DNA from: Streptomyces seoulensis
Lineage (GTDB): Bacteria > Actinomycetota > Actinomycetes > Streptomycetales > Streptomycetaceae
Direction: 5' to 3'
DNA length: 64,000 nucleotides
Assembly (NCBI GenBank): GCA_013364255.1
Contig: CP054936.1
Coordinates: 4,494,853 to 4,558,852, forward strand
In this document: piece by piece, positions 1 to 8,462 of the stretch
Numbering within the stretch: the first letter of the stretch is position 1
Layout: each line of letters begins with the position of its first letter
Position numbers and translations under genes: made by a program
The notes under the pieces: model-generated
What the model saw: the letters and a program-made list of their open reading frames with translations, nothing else
Databases searched by the model: none
What the model was told of the DNA's origin: nothing

Positions 1-1029
1 GACGCCCCGGTCGTCATCCTGGTCGTCGCCTTCTCCACGGCCGGCCCGGTCGAACACTGGTACGTACTGGTGGGCGAGATAGCGCTGGAGCTAGCCATCG
101 GCGCCGCCCTCGGCGTCGCGGTGGGCTGGCTCGGCGCCTGGGGCCTGCGCCACGTCGCCCTGCCCGCCTCCGGCCTCTACCCGATCGCCGTCATGGCGAT
201 CGCGGTCACCGCGTACGCCGCCGGCGCGCTGGCGCACGGCAGCGGCTTCCTCGCCGTCTACCTGGCGGCGATGCTGCTCGGCAACGCCAAGCTGCCGCAC
301 TGGCCCGCCACCCGCGGCTTCGCCGAGGGGCTCGGCTGGATCGCCCAGATCGGCATGTTCGTCCTGCTCGGTCTGCTGGTCACCCCGCACGACCTCGTCG
401 ACGACATCCCGGCCGCCGTCGTCATCGGCCTGATCCTGACCATGGTGGCGCGCCCGCTGAGCGTCCTGCTCAGCCTGCTGCCCTTCCGGGTGCCCTGGCC
501 GGAGCAGGTCCTCATGTCGTGGGCCGGGCTGCGCGGCGCCGTGCCGATCATCCTGGCGACCATCCCCATGGTGAACGGCGTCGCCCACAGCGAGCGCATC
601 TTCAACATCGTCTTCGTCCTGGTCGTCGTCTACACCGTCGTCCAGGGGCCGACCCTGCCCTGGCTCGCCCGCAAGCTGCGGCTCGGCGAGAGCGAGGGCC
701 CCGCCGACCTCGGCATCGAGTCGGCGCCGCTGGAACGGCTGCGCGGCCATCTGCTGTCCGTCGCCATCCCCGAGGGCTCGCGGATGCACGGCGTGGAGGT
801 GGCCGAGCTGCGGCTGCCCGCCGGGTCCGCCGTCACCCTCGTCGTCCGCGACGGAAAATCGTTTGTCCCGCTGCCGACGACGGTCCTCAGACGCGGCGAC
901 GAACTCCTCGTGGTCGCCACCGACCCGGTCCGCGAGGCCGCGGAACGCCGGCTGCGCGCGGTCGGCCGCGGCGGCAAGCTGGCGGACTGGCTGGGCGCCA
1001 ACGGGGCGAGCGCCGGCGGGGTGCACTGA
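1..1029 (+). CDS. Potassium/proton antiporter, CPA1/NhaP2-like, C-terminal part
   Basis: The reading frame is open from the first base, so the start lies outside the window. The first two thirds encode several hydrophobic membrane segments, including a conserved SWAGLRGAVPI segment typical of CPA1 cation/proton exchangers. The last ~90 residues form a soluble domain, from about LRGHLLSVAIPEG to LLVVATDP, that looks like TrkA_C/RCK_C, the regulatory ligand-binding module of K+/H+ antiporters. The inferred role is K+ (or Na+) efflux coupled to proton entry across the cytoplasmic membrane. The family call is firm; ion specificity is inferred from the TrkA_C domain. Confidence 0.85.
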   Translation, partial: DAPVVILVVAFSTAGPVEHWYVLVGEIALELAIGAALGVAVGWLGAWGLRHVALPASGLYPIAVMAIAVTAYAAGALAHGSGFLAVYLAAMLLGNAKLPHWPATRGFAEGLGWIAQIGMFVLLGLLVTPHDLVDDIPAAVVIGLILTMVARPLSVLLSLLPFRVPWPEQVLMSWAGLRGAVPIILATIPMVNGVAHSERIFNIVFVLVVVYTVVQGPTLPWLARKLRLGESEGPADLGIESAPLERLRGHLLSVAIPEGSRMHGVEVAELRLPAGSAVTLVVRDGKSFVPLPTTVLRRGDELLVVATDPVREAAERRLRAVGRGGKLADWLGANGASAGGVH

Positions 1030-1405
1030 GCCACGGGCGAGAGCGCGCCCGGGGTACGGACCGGGGGGCGCTGCGGCTCGGTCCGGGGGCGCGTCCGGGG
1101 CGTCCGTCGCGGGCGCGTTCCACCCGGCGCGCGCCCGCCCGGACACGGCGTACGCCCGCGCCCCGATCACAGGCGTACGACGGCCCGAGTGCGCGCTTTC
1201 ACAGGTGCACGAGCACCCGGCCCCTGTACGATGAAGGCGCACCCTGATCGAACCAACTCTGCCTGACGCAGAGCTGGCGCGACCGTATGGCGGCCGGCTC
1301 GCCCCCTTCAGCGGGCGCCGGCATCTACCGCAGTCCGCGCAAGAGGACAGCTCTCGGCGCGCCCGTACCCGGGGCGGCGCTACCAGGCGGCAGAAAGGCA
1401 CGGCC
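1030..1405. other. Intergenic spacer with one short hairpin
   Basis: No coding sequence is supported over these 376 bases. A small dyad at 1257-1273 (CTCTGC, 5-nt loop, GCAGAG) could act in the leader of the downstream pump gene or as a weak terminator. No T-run follows it. TACGAT at 1227-1232 resembles a -10 box, but no -35 box sits at the right distance. Confidence 0.4.
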
Positions 1406-2704
1406 GTGGGATCCGCGGTCACCACCACCGACCCCGCGAAGACCTCGACGGCTTCCTCCCGCCCGGGATACGGGCAGCTGCTGCGCACCCGCGGCGCCTG
1501 GACGTTCCTGCTCCCCGGCTTCGCGGCGCGCCAGCCGTTCGCGATGCTCACCATCTCCATCGTGCTGCTGGTGCAGCACACCACCGGCTCCTACGGCGCC
1601 GCGGGCGCCACGGCGGCCGTCACCGGCGTCGCCATGGCGCTGTTCGCCCCCTACAGCGGCCGGCTCGCCGACCGCCACGGGCAGCGCGCCGTCCTGCTGC
1701 CCGGTGTCCTGGTGCACGCCCTGGCGGGCCTGACCCTGACCGGGCTCGCGCTGGCGCACGCCCCCCTGTGGGCGCTGTTCGTCGCGGCCGTGCCGACCGG
1801 CGCCTCGGTGCCGCAGATCGGCCCCATGGTGCGCGCCCGCTGGGGCGTCACCCTGAAGGACTCGCCGCTGATGACCACCGCGGCCGCCTTCGAGTCGGTC
1901 ACCGACGAGCTGACCTTCGTCTTCGGCCCGCTGCTGGCCACCGCCCTGTGCACGGCCGTCGACCCGGCGGCCGGCCTGTTCACGGAGGCCGCGCTGACCC
2001 TGGTCGGCGGTCTGCTGTTCGCCGCCCAGAAGAGCACCCAGCCCGCCGTCACGGCCGGCGGCGGCCACGCGCGCGGGGAGCACGTCTCCGCGCTCGGCGT
2101 CCCCGGGGTGCGCGTGCTGATCGCCGTCTTCCTCGGCATCGGCTCGGTCTTCGGCGGCATGCAGGTCTCGCTGGCCGCCTTCACCGAGTCCATCGGCGAG
2201 CCCGGCCTCAACGGCGTCCTGTACGGCACGTTCGCCGCGGGCAACATGCTCTCCGGCGTCGTGTGCGGAGCGATCGCCTGGAAGGCGGCGCCGCAGCGCC
2301 GTCTCCTCATCGGGTACACCGCCCTCGCGCTGACCGCCTCCGCGCTGTGGACCGCGCACTCGGTGCTGCTGCTGGCCGCGCTCGGCCTGCTGGTCGGCAT
2401 GTGCATCGCGCCCGCCCTGATCACCGGCTACACCCTGGTCGAGGGGCTGGTCCCGGCCGGCGCCCGGACCGAGGCGTTCACCTGGCTGACCGGCGCGGTC
2501 GCGCTGGGGCAGGCCGCCGCCGTCACCGTCGCCGGACAGCTGGAGGACCACCTGTGGGGCGGGGCCGGGTTCCTGGTCCCGCTGACCGGCACGGTGCTCG
2601 CCCTGCTGGCCCTCGTGGCCCTGCGCTCCCGCCTCGCCGTGCGGGCCGGCAGCCGCACCGTGGCACGTGGCGTCGGTCACCGCGCACCGGTGGCAGTGGA
2701 CTGA
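1406..2704 (+). CDS. MFS transporter (12-TM efflux type)
   Basis: A 432-residue integral membrane protein starting at GTG 1406 behind an AGAAAGG-like ribosome site. About twelve hydrophobic helices are visible. The motif GRLADRHGQRAVLL, close to the MFS loop 2-3 signature, lies near residue 90. The overall pattern matches actinobacterial drug or metabolite exporters of the major facilitator superfamily. Substrate cannot be read from the sequence. It stands alone in its own transcription unit, with a long leader in front and the FmdB gene 67 bases downstream. Confidence 0.85.
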   Translation: MGSAVTTTDPAKTSTASSRPGYGQLLRTRGAWTFLLPGFAARQPFAMLTISIVLLVQHTTGSYGAAGATAAVTGVAMALFAPYSGRLADRHGQRAVLLPGVLVHALAGLTLTGLALAHAPLWALFVAAVPTGASVPQIGPMVRARWGVTLKDSPLMTTAAAFESVTDELTFVFGPLLATALCTAVDPAAGLFTEAALTLVGGLLFAAQKSTQPAVTAGGGHARGEHVSALGVPGVRVLIAVFLGIGSVFGGMQVSLAAFTESIGEPGLNGVLYGTFAAGNMLSGVVCGAIAWKAAPQRRLLIGYTALALTASALWTAHSVLLLAALGLLVGMCIAPALITGYTLVEGLVPAGARTEAFTWLTGAVALGQAAAVTVAGQLEDHLWGGAGFLVPLTGTVLALLALVALRSRLAVRAGSRTVARGVGHRAPVAVD

Positions 2705-2734
2705 CGCCGCGGAATACGTCACTATGGTTCGTCG

Positions 2735-2761
2735 TTAGCACTCATCGAGTGAGAGTGCCAG
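2735..2761 (+). promoter_or_regulatory. CIRCE-like HrcA operator in front of fmdB-type gene
   Basis: TTAGCACTC at 2735-2743, nine bases, then GAGTGCCAG at 2753-2761. The CIRCE consensus bound by the heat-shock repressor HrcA is TTAGCACTC-N9-GAGTGCTAA. The left half is a perfect match and the right half matches at 7 of 9 positions. It ends inside the ribosome-binding site of the next gene. A possible promoter lies just upstream: CTGACG at 2701-2706 and TATGGT at 2723-2728, 16-base spacer. Together these suggest repression by HrcA and induction on heat or proteotoxic stress. Confidence 0.7.
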
Positions 2762-2771
2762 GAGGAAGACA

Positions 2772-3125
2772 GTGCCCACCTACCAGTACCAGTGCACCGA
2801 GTGCGGCGAGGGCCTCGAGGCGGTGCAGAAGTTCACCGACGACGCGCTCACCGAGTGCCCCAACTGCGCGGGCCGCCTGAAGAAGGTGTTCTCCGCCGTC
2901 GGCATTGTCTTCAAGGGCTCCGGCTTCTACCGCAACGACAGCCGCGGCTCCTCGTCGAGCAGCAGCCCGTCGTCGTCGAAGTCGTCGAGCTCCTCGGCCT
3001 CGTCCGGCTCGGCCGATTCCTCGTCGAGCGGCTCCGGTTCGTCGTCCTCCGCTGCGGCCGCGTCGTCTTCGTCGTCCTCGAAGTCATCGACGTCCACCAG
3101 CTCCGCGGGCAGCTCCGCCGCCTGA
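2772..3125 (+). CDS. FmdB-family zinc-ribbon protein with serine-rich tail
   Basis: A 117-residue protein starting at GTG 2772, with AGGAGGAAG ending three bases before the start. The first ~45 residues are the FmdB/CxxC_CxxC_SSSS zinc ribbon: YQCTECG, then ECPNCAG, and FKGSGFYRND. The remaining ~65 residues are almost entirely serine with some alanine, glycine and lysine, which is usual for actinobacterial members but long here. Function is unknown; a role as regulator or nucleic-acid-associated zinc protein is commonly proposed. The CIRCE-like operator at 2735-2761 links it to the heat-shock response, and a strong terminator follows. Confidence 0.9.
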   Translation: MPTYQYQCTECGEGLEAVQKFTDDALTECPNCAGRLKKVFSAVGIVFKGSGFYRNDSRGSSSSSSPSSSKSSSSSASSGSADSSSSGSGSSSSAAAASSSSSSKSSTSTSSAGSSAA

Positions 3126-3136
3126 CATCCCGCTTC

Positions 3137-3169
3137 AGGACCCCGTCGGCCACCGGCCGGCGGGGTCCT
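3137..3169 (+). terminator. Rho-independent-like terminator after fmdB-type gene
   Basis: AGGACCCCG at 3137-3145 pairs with CGGGGTCCT at 3161-3169, nine base pairs, with an inner GGCC/GGCC pairing. It starts 12 bases past the stop codon. Confidence 0.7.
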
Positions 3170-3239
3170 CGGCGTGTCCCCGGGCCGGCCGTCCACGGGG
3201 CCGGCTCCGGCGTGTCGGCGGCGGACTAGGGTGCTGCCC

Positions 3240-4073
3240 ATGGCGAACGCAGAGATCGGTGTCATCGGCGGGTCCGGCTTCTACTCCTTCCTCGACGAGG
3301 TGACCGAGGTCCAGGTCGACACGCCGTACGGGGCGCCCAGCGACTCCCTCTTCCTCGGCGAGGTCGCCGGCCGGCGGGTCGCCTTCCTGCCCCGGCACGG
3401 CCGCGGCCACCACCTCCCGCCGCACCGCATCAACTACCGGGCCAACCTCTGGGCGCTGCGCTCGGTGGGCGTGCGCCAGGTCCTCGGGCCGTGCGCGGTG
3501 GGCGGGCTGCGCCCCGAGTACGGACCGGGCACGCTGCTGGTCCCGGACCAGTTCGCCGACCGTACGAAGTCCCGCGAGCAGACCTACTTCGACGGGCTGC
3601 CGCTGCCCGACGGCACCCTGCCCCACGTGGTCCACGTCTCCCTGGCCGACCCCTACTGCCCGGCCGGCCGGGCGGCGGCGCTGACGGCGGCGCGCGGGCG
3701 CGACTGGGCGGCCGTCGACGGCGGCACGCTCGTCGTGGTGGAGGGCCCGCGCTTCTCCACCCGCGCCGAGTCGCTGTGGCACCGGGCGCAGGGCTGGTCG
3801 GTGGTCGGCATGACCGGGCACCCCGAGGCGGCGCTCGCCCGGGAGCTGGAGCTCTGCTACACCTCCCTGACGCTCGTCACCGATCTCGACGCGGGCGCGG
3901 AGAGCGGCGAGGGCGTCTCGCACGAGGAGGTGCTCAAGGTGTTCGCCGCCAACGTGGAGCGGCTGCGGGGCGTGCTGTTCGACGCGGTGGCCGCGCTGCC
4001 GGCCACGGAGGAACGGGACTGCCGGTGCGCGACGGCGCTGGGCGGGATGGACCCCGGGTTCGTGCTGCCGTAG
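3240..4073 (+). CDS. S-methyl-5'-thioadenosine phosphorylase family (purine nucleoside phosphorylase type 2)
   Basis: A 277-residue cytoplasmic enzyme; ATG 3240 is chosen because the conserved N-terminus IGVIGGSGFY follows at once. Family signatures are the phosphate-binding GGSG loop, RHGRGHHLPPHRINYRAN near residue 55, the ribose/phosphate segment VVEGPRFSTRAES near 165, and VGMTGHPEAALARELE. It cleaves methylthioadenosine (or a related 6-substituted purine nucleoside) with phosphate, recycling the by-product of polyamine and SAM metabolism. Some actinobacterial members prefer 6-oxopurine nucleosides, so the exact substrate is uncertain. A terminator separates it from fmdB. Confidence 0.9.
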   Translation: MANAEIGVIGGSGFYSFLDEVTEVQVDTPYGAPSDSLFLGEVAGRRVAFLPRHGRGHHLPPHRINYRANLWALRSVGVRQVLGPCAVGGLRPEYGPGTLLVPDQFADRTKSREQTYFDGLPLPDGTLPHVVHVSLADPYCPAGRAAALTAARGRDWAAVDGGTLVVVEGPRFSTRAESLWHRAQGWSVVGMTGHPEAALARELELCYTSLTLVTDLDAGAESGEGVSHEEVLKVFAANVERLRGVLFDAVAALPATEERDCRCATALGGMDPGFVLP

Positions 4074-4139
4074 CCGCCTGCCGTAGCCGCGCGGGGCGGA
4101 CGGAACGCCACGTTCGGGTGAGGGAGTTTTCCACAACCG

Positions 4140-4991
4140 GTGAGTAGTCCACGGGCTCCGGCGGGATGCGGCGCGATGCCGCATCGTGGCAGCGCAAGCC
4201 GGTTCGCCGGTCCCGTCCCGTCGCCGCAGGTGGTGGTCTCCGTGCCCGTGTCACCCACGTTCCCCTCCTCCCCTCCCCCGCCGCTCTCGTCTCCCCCGAC
4301 TCCCCCGACTCCCCCGTCGTGGTCGTTCCCGCCGCCGGCCCCGTGCCCGCCCGGCGCCGACACCCCGGTCACCCGCGAGGTGCCGCGCTTCCCGCCGGTC
4401 CGGGTGCGCGGCGGACGGTACGGCCCGCTGCGGCTGCTGCGGCGGCGCGGGCGGATCGTGGCGGTCGGCCTGGCCGTCGCCGCGGCCGCGCTGGTGGCCG
4501 CGGGCGCGCGGCCGGGGGCCGGTCCGCCGGGCGGCGGCCCGGCGCGGGTGCACCCGGCACGGTCGGCCGACCCGCCGCCGGGCGGCACGCACGGCCTCGG
4601 GACGGACGGCCTCGGGACAGAAGGTCTCGGGACGGACGGCGTCGGCGCGGACGCGGGGCGGACGGTGACCGCGCCCGTGCGCATCGCCGACGCGGAGACG
4701 GTACGGCTGCTGCGCCCCGGCGACCGGGTCGACGTGATCGCCGCCGGGGACCCGGCGACGGACGGCACGGCCCGGGTACTGGCCCGCGGCGCACGAGTGA
4801 CCCGGGTGCCGCAGCCGGTGACCGGCGAGGCGGCCCAAGGAGAGGCCGGTACGGACTGGGCCGGTGCGGACGGGGCCGGCCGGCGAGGGACGGAGAGTGG
4901 TGCGCTGGTCGCGCTGCGTGTGCCGCGTGCCACGGCCGCGCGGCTGGCCGGGGCGAGTGCGACCACCCGGTTGGCGGTGACCCTGTGGTGA
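4140..4991 (+). CDS. CpaB/RcpC-like SAF-domain protein
   Basis: A protein of up to 283 residues from GTG 4140. The start is uncertain: no good ribosome site is visible, and ATG 4176 is an alternative. The N-terminal ~60 residues are a proline-rich tail. A single membrane helix (IVAVGLAVAAAALVAA) lies near residue 110. A linker with near-repeats of GLGTDGLGTEG follows, then a SAF/RcpC-like region (APVRIADAETVRLLRPGDRVDVIAA). CpaB/RcpC proteins help build Flp/Tad pili in other bacteria. No Tad genes lie here, so the pilus role is inherited from the family name only. Confidence 0.65.
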   Translation: MSSPRAPAGCGAMPHRGSASRFAGPVPSPQVVVSVPVSPTFPSSPPPPLSSPPTPPTPPSWSFPPPAPCPPGADTPVTREVPRFPPVRVRGGRYGPLRLLRRRGRIVAVGLAVAAAALVAAGARPGAGPPGGGPARVHPARSADPPPGGTHGLGTDGLGTEGLGTDGVGADAGRTVTAPVRIADAETVRLLRPGDRVDVIAAGDPATDGTARVLARGARVTRVPQPVTGEAAQGEAGTDWAGADGAGRRGTESGALVALRVPRATAARLAGASATTRLAVTLW

Positions 4992-5048
4992 CCCGTAGGT
5001 TGAGTGGCCGTTTGTCCGACGAGCAGCACATCCGAGAAGGGGCCACCG

Positions 5049-5510
5049 GTGAGCAAGAAGCAGGACCCGAGCATCTGGCAGGGTTTCAAGGCCTTCCTGA
5101 TGCGCGGCAACGTGGTCGACCTGGCCGTCGCGGTGGTCGTCGGCGCGGCCTTCACCAACATCGTCAACGCGGTGGTGAAGGGGATGATCAACCCCGTCGT
5201 GGGGGCGATCGGCACCAAGAACCTCGACCACTACAGTTCGTGCCTCAGCTCCTCGTGCAAGGGCGACCAGGGCATCGAGATCGCGTGGGGCTCCGTGCTC
5301 GGCGCGACGCTCCAGTTCATGATCACGGCCGCGGTGGTCTACTTCCTGATGGTCCTGCCGATGGCCAAGTTCCTGGCCCGGCAGGAGGCGCGGCGGAAGG
5401 CCAAGGAGGGCGCCCAGGAGATCGTGGACGTGACCGAGCTCCAGGTGCTCAAGGAGATCCGCGACGAACTGGTCGCCCAGCGCGACGGCACGCACAGCGC
5501 CGGACGATAG
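5049..5510 (+). CDS. mscL: Large-conductance mechanosensitive channel MscL
   Basis: A 153-residue membrane protein from GTG 5049, preceded by GAGAAGG. It has the MscL layout: an amphipathic N-terminus (WQGFKAFLMRGNVVDLAVAV), TM1 with the glycine-rich gate VVVGAAFTNIVNAVV, a periplasmic loop with two cysteines, TM2 (FMITAAVVYFLMVLPM), and a charged C-terminal helix bundle (LLxEIRDELVAQR-like). It opens under membrane tension to release solutes on hypo-osmotic shock. The cysteine pair in the loop is an unusual detail. It converges on the small gene at 5528. Confidence 0.97.
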   Translation: MSKKQDPSIWQGFKAFLMRGNVVDLAVAVVVGAAFTNIVNAVVKGMINPVVGAIGTKNLDHYSSCLSSSCKGDQGIEIAWGSVLGATLQFMITAAVVYFLMVLPMAKFLARQEARRKAKEGAQEIVDVTELQVLKEIRDELVAQRDGTHSAGR

Positions 5511-5527
5511 CCACGGGGCCGCCGGCC

Positions 5528-5698
5528 TCAGATGTGGTGCGGCGGCTTCTCGTCGAGGAAGCGCTTCAGGTCGGCGGCGGCGTCGCCGTCCGGACGCTCG
5601 CCCCATCCCTTGTCGGTGTCGTCCGTGGACTGCCGGCTCAGCGGGTCGTCGAAGATCAGCGCGCTCTTCGGATCACGCGGCTCGGGGGCGGTACTCAT
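5528..5698 (-). CDS. Small conserved hypothetical protein, 56 residues
   Basis: ATG at 5698 on the minus strand, stop TGA at 5528-5530. The predicted peptide starts MSTAPEPRDPKSALIFDDPL and ends in DLKRFLDEKPPHHI. It is hydrophilic and acidic, with no membrane segment. Codon use shows the G/C third-position bias of real Streptomyces genes along its whole length. It is convergent with mscL (17 bases between stops) and divergent from the peptidase at 5841, sharing the repeat-filled spacer with it. Function unknown. Confidence 0.7.
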   Translation of the reverse strand: MSTAPEPRDPKSALIFDDPLSRQSTDDTDKGWGERPDGDAAADLKRFLDEKPPHHI

Positions 5699-5740
5699 GC
5701 CTCAAGGGTACGGTCCGCGCCGCGCGCCCCCGCCCCGGCG

Positions 5741-5820
5741 GCGGGCGACCCGGCGGCAGGCGACCGGGCGGCAGGCGACCGGGCGGCGGGCGTCCCGGCG
5801 GCAGGCGTCCCGGCGGCGGG
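5741..5820. repeat. 15-bp tandem repeat in a divergent promoter spacer
   Basis: Five full units of a 15-base repeat, variants of GCAGGCGACCGGGCG, run from 5741 to 5815 with a partial sixth. Units 5756-5770 and 5771-5785 are identical. They fill most of the 142 bases between the divergent starts at 5698 and 5841, where promoters should lie. Confidence 0.85.
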
Positions 5821-5840
5821 GTGCGGGGAGACTGGCCTCC

Positions 5841-6869
5841 ATGACAGCTGACGCTTTGACGGATGTCGCCGGTCTGCGGGTGGGGCACGCCACGCGCCGG
5901 GGCGAGGGGTGGCTGACCGGGACGACCGTCGTGCTCGCGCCGGAGGGCGGCGCGGTCGCCGCCGTGGACGTACGCGGCGGCGGGCCGGGGACCAAGGAGA
6001 CCGACGCGCTCGATCCGCGCAACCTGGTGCGGACCGTGGAGGCGGTGGTGCTGTCCGGTGGCAGCGCCTACGGACTGGACGCCGCGTCCGGGGTGATGGC
6101 CTGGCTGGAGGAGCGCGGACGCGGGGTGCGGGTCGGCCCCGATCCGACGCACGTGGTGCCGGTCGTCCCCGCCGCCTGCGTGTTCGACCTGGGGCGCGGC
6201 GGTGACTTCCGGGCCCGGCCGGACGCGGCCACCGGACGCGCGGCGGTGGCGGCCGCCGCGGCGAGCGAGCCGGGCGCCCCTGTGCAAGAGGGGTGCGTCG
6301 GCGCCGGGACGGGAGCGGCCGTGGGTGCGCTCAAGGGCGGGGTCGGCACGGCCAGTACGGTCCTCGGCTCGGGCGTCACGGTGGCGGCGCTGGTGGTGGC
6401 CAACGCGTCCGGGTCGGTCATCGACCCCGAGACGGGGGTGCTGTACGGGGAGTTGTTCCAGGGCCGGGTGGAGTACCCCGACCCGCGCACGCACCGGACG
6501 GCGCGTGCGCGGCTCGCCGAGTGCGCCGAGCGGAACGGGCCGCCGTCGCTGAACACCACCCTCGCGGTGGTCGCCACCGACGCCGACCTGTCCAAGGCGC
6601 AGGCGCAGAAGCTGGCCGGCACGGCGCACGACGGCATCGCACGGGCGGTACGGCCGGTGCATCTGCTCAACGACGGGGACACGGTGTTCGCGCTGGCCAC
6701 CGGGGCCAGGCCGCTCGACGCCGGGCGGCCACTGGCCCTGAACGCCGTGCTCGCGGCCGGCGCGGACGTGGTGACCCGCGCGATCGTCCGCGCCGTGCGC
6801 GCCGCCGACCCGGTGGACGGGCCCGGCGGGGCGTGGCCGGCGTACGAGGAGCTGTACGGGAGCCGGTGA
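5841..6869 (+). CDS. P1-family peptidase (DmpA/NylC-like N-terminal-nucleophile hydrolase)
   Basis: A 342-residue protein from ATG 5841. It matches the P1/DmpA family of self-processing aminopeptidases and amidases: LTDVAGLRVGHATR at the N-terminus, the GGGPGTKETDAL and VLSGGSAYGLDAASGV segments in the first half, and NTTLAVVATDADLSKAQAQKLA around residue 240. In NylC-type members the precursor cuts itself between Asn and Thr in such an NTT motif, and the freed Thr becomes the nucleophile. That makes an Asn-Thr cleavage here likely. Substrates in this branch range from D-amino-acid esters to linear amides; the physiological one is unknown. Confidence 0.85.
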   Translation: MTADALTDVAGLRVGHATRRGEGWLTGTTVVLAPEGGAVAAVDVRGGGPGTKETDALDPRNLVRTVEAVVLSGGSAYGLDAASGVMAWLEERGRGVRVGPDPTHVVPVVPAACVFDLGRGGDFRARPDAATGRAAVAAAAASEPGAPVQEGCVGAGTGAAVGALKGGVGTASTVLGSGVTVAALVVANASGSVIDPETGVLYGELFQGRVEYPDPRTHRTARARLAECAERNGPPSLNTTLAVVATDADLSKAQAQKLAGTAHDGIARAVRPVHLLNDGDTVFALATGARPLDAGRPLALNAVLAAGADVVTRAIVRAVRAADPVDGPGGAWPAYEELYGSR

Positions 6870-7064
6870 GGCGAAGGGCGGACGGCGGGGGCGCGGTCGG
6901 CTCCGCGCGGCACCTCCGCCGTGTCACACCGCGTCGGCGATTGTCCCGGTTCTGTCACGTGCGGGCCTCACGGGCGTTCGGCGGGAACCCGGCGCCGGGC
7001 GGGCCGCCTCTTGCTCCACACACGTGCAGTGGATCACGCACCTCACACGAACCTGGAGCAGCCC

Positions 7065-8285
7065 GTGACTAGGCCGGACATAGCAGCGCGGCGCGTACTG
7101 GGGGCCTGTGCCGCCCTGATGGTCGGCACCCTCACCCTCACCGGCTGCGGCGGCGACGCCAAGGCCGACGACGCCGGCAAGGACGGCGGCCAGAGCGCCG
7201 CCAAGTCCTCCACGGCGCGGATCACCATCTCCGCCAAGGACGGTTCGACGAGCGCGTCGATCAACGCGACCGGGGTGAAGGTCAGCGACGGCAGGCTCAC
7301 CGACGTGAAGATGACGGTGGCCGGGTCGGGGCAGGCCGTGCCCGGGGCGATCTCGGCGGACGGCTCCGCCTGGAAGCCGAAGGAGCAGCTGGAGCGCGGG
7401 ACCAAGTACCAGATCTCGGCGACCGCGAAGGACGCGGGCGGCCGGCCCGCCGCCGCGAACTCCATCTTCACGACCGTCTCCAAGGCGAACAGCTTTATCG
7501 GCACCTACACGCCGGACAACGGCACGACGGTGGGCGTCGGCATGCCGGTGTCGTTCACCTTCGACAAGACGATCAGCGACAAGAAGGCCGTGCAGTCGCA
7601 CATCACGGTCACCTCCAGCAGCGGCCAGCAGGTGGTCGGGCACTGGTTCGGCGAGCAGCGGCTCGACTTCCGGCCCGACGACTACTGGAAGGCCGGCTCC
7701 AAGGTCACGATGAAGATCGACCTGGACGGCGTGCAGGGCGCGAACGGCCTCTACGGCACGCAGAAGAAGACGGTGACGTTCACGGTCGGCCGCTCGCAGG
7801 TCTCCACGGTGGACGTCAGCACGCAGACCATGACGGTGGTCCGGGACGGCAAGACCGTCAAGTCGGTGCCGGTCTCCACGGGCAGCGCCGAGCACACCAC
7901 GTACAACGGCGCGATGGTGATCGCGGAGAAGTTCCCCCAGACCCGGATGAACAGTCAGACGGTCGGCCTGGGCGGCGAGTACGACATCCCCGACGTGCCG
8001 CACGCCATGCGCCTGACCACCTCGGGCACCTTCATCCACGGCAACTACTGGTACAACAAGGGCAACCCGCCCTTCGGCCGCGAGGGCACCAGCCACGGCT
8101 GCGTCGGTCTCGCCGACGTGCAGGGCGCCCAGGGCGACACCACCGCCAAGTGGTTCTACGACAACTCGCTCATCGGCGACGTGGTGGTCGTGAAGCACTC
8201 CCCCGACAAGACCGTCTCCCCCGACAACGGGCTCAACGGCTGGAACATGTCGTGGAGCGAGTGGACCGCCGGCAGCGCCGTCTGA
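7065..8285 (+). CDS. L,D-transpeptidase lipoprotein (LdtMt2-like)
   Basis: A 406-residue exported lipoprotein. GTG 7065 places a signal peptide (RRVLGACAALMVGTLTLTGC) with lipobox LTGC at residues ~24-30. Two immunoglobulin-like BIg domains follow, then a YkuD catalytic domain with the HGNYWYN segment and the SHGCVGLADVQ active site carrying the nucleophilic cysteine and upstream histidine. A C-terminal extension ends in WNMSWSEW. It makes 3-3 cross-links in peptidoglycan on the outer face of the membrane. A strong hairpin terminator follows, so it is probably monocistronic. Confidence 0.93.
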   Translation: MTRPDIAARRVLGACAALMVGTLTLTGCGGDAKADDAGKDGGQSAAKSSTARITISAKDGSTSASINATGVKVSDGRLTDVKMTVAGSGQAVPGAISADGSAWKPKEQLERGTKYQISATAKDAGGRPAAANSIFTTVSKANSFIGTYTPDNGTTVGVGMPVSFTFDKTISDKKAVQSHITVTSSSGQQVVGHWFGEQRLDFRPDDYWKAGSKVTMKIDLDGVQGANGLYGTQKKTVTFTVGRSQVSTVDVSTQTMTVVRDGKTVKSVPVSTGSAEHTTYNGAMVIAEKFPQTRMNSQTVGLGGEYDIPDVPHAMRLTTSGTFIHGNYWYNKGNPPFGREGTSHGCVGLADVQGAQGDTTAKWFYDNSLIGDVVVVKHSPDKTVSPDNGLNGWNMSWSEWTAGSAV

Positions 8286-8328
8286 GCGCCTCGAAACGCC
8301 CTTGAGCAGCGGATTTTGACGACTCGGC

Positions 8329-8366
8329 GGGCCGCGCGGGAACTTCTCGCGCGGCCCGGCCGTTTT
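8329..8366 (+). terminator. Rho-independent terminator after the L,D-transpeptidase gene
   Basis: A perfect 10-bp stem (GGGCCGCGCG at 8329-8338 with CGCGCGGCCC at 8348-8357, 9-base loop), followed by GGCCGTTTTT. Confidence 0.8.
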
Positions 8367-8462
8367 TCCGGCAGACGTTTTCTCGGTTCCGGGTCACGAT
8401 GTCCGACCGAGGGGCTACGGTATGCACCCACCAGGTGACATGCAGCAACGCCGGGAGAAACC

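Noticed and set aside
91..1584. Long minus-strand open frame opposite the antiporter and MFS genes
   Set aside because: It mirrors the plus-strand genes in GC-rich DNA and gives repetitive Arg/Gly/Ala/His composition with no domain. It is an antisense shadow.
4128..4139. TTTTCCACA, one mismatch from a Streptomyces DnaA box
   Set aside because: It is isolated, with no cluster of boxes and no dnaA/dnaN nearby, so it is not evidence of an origin.
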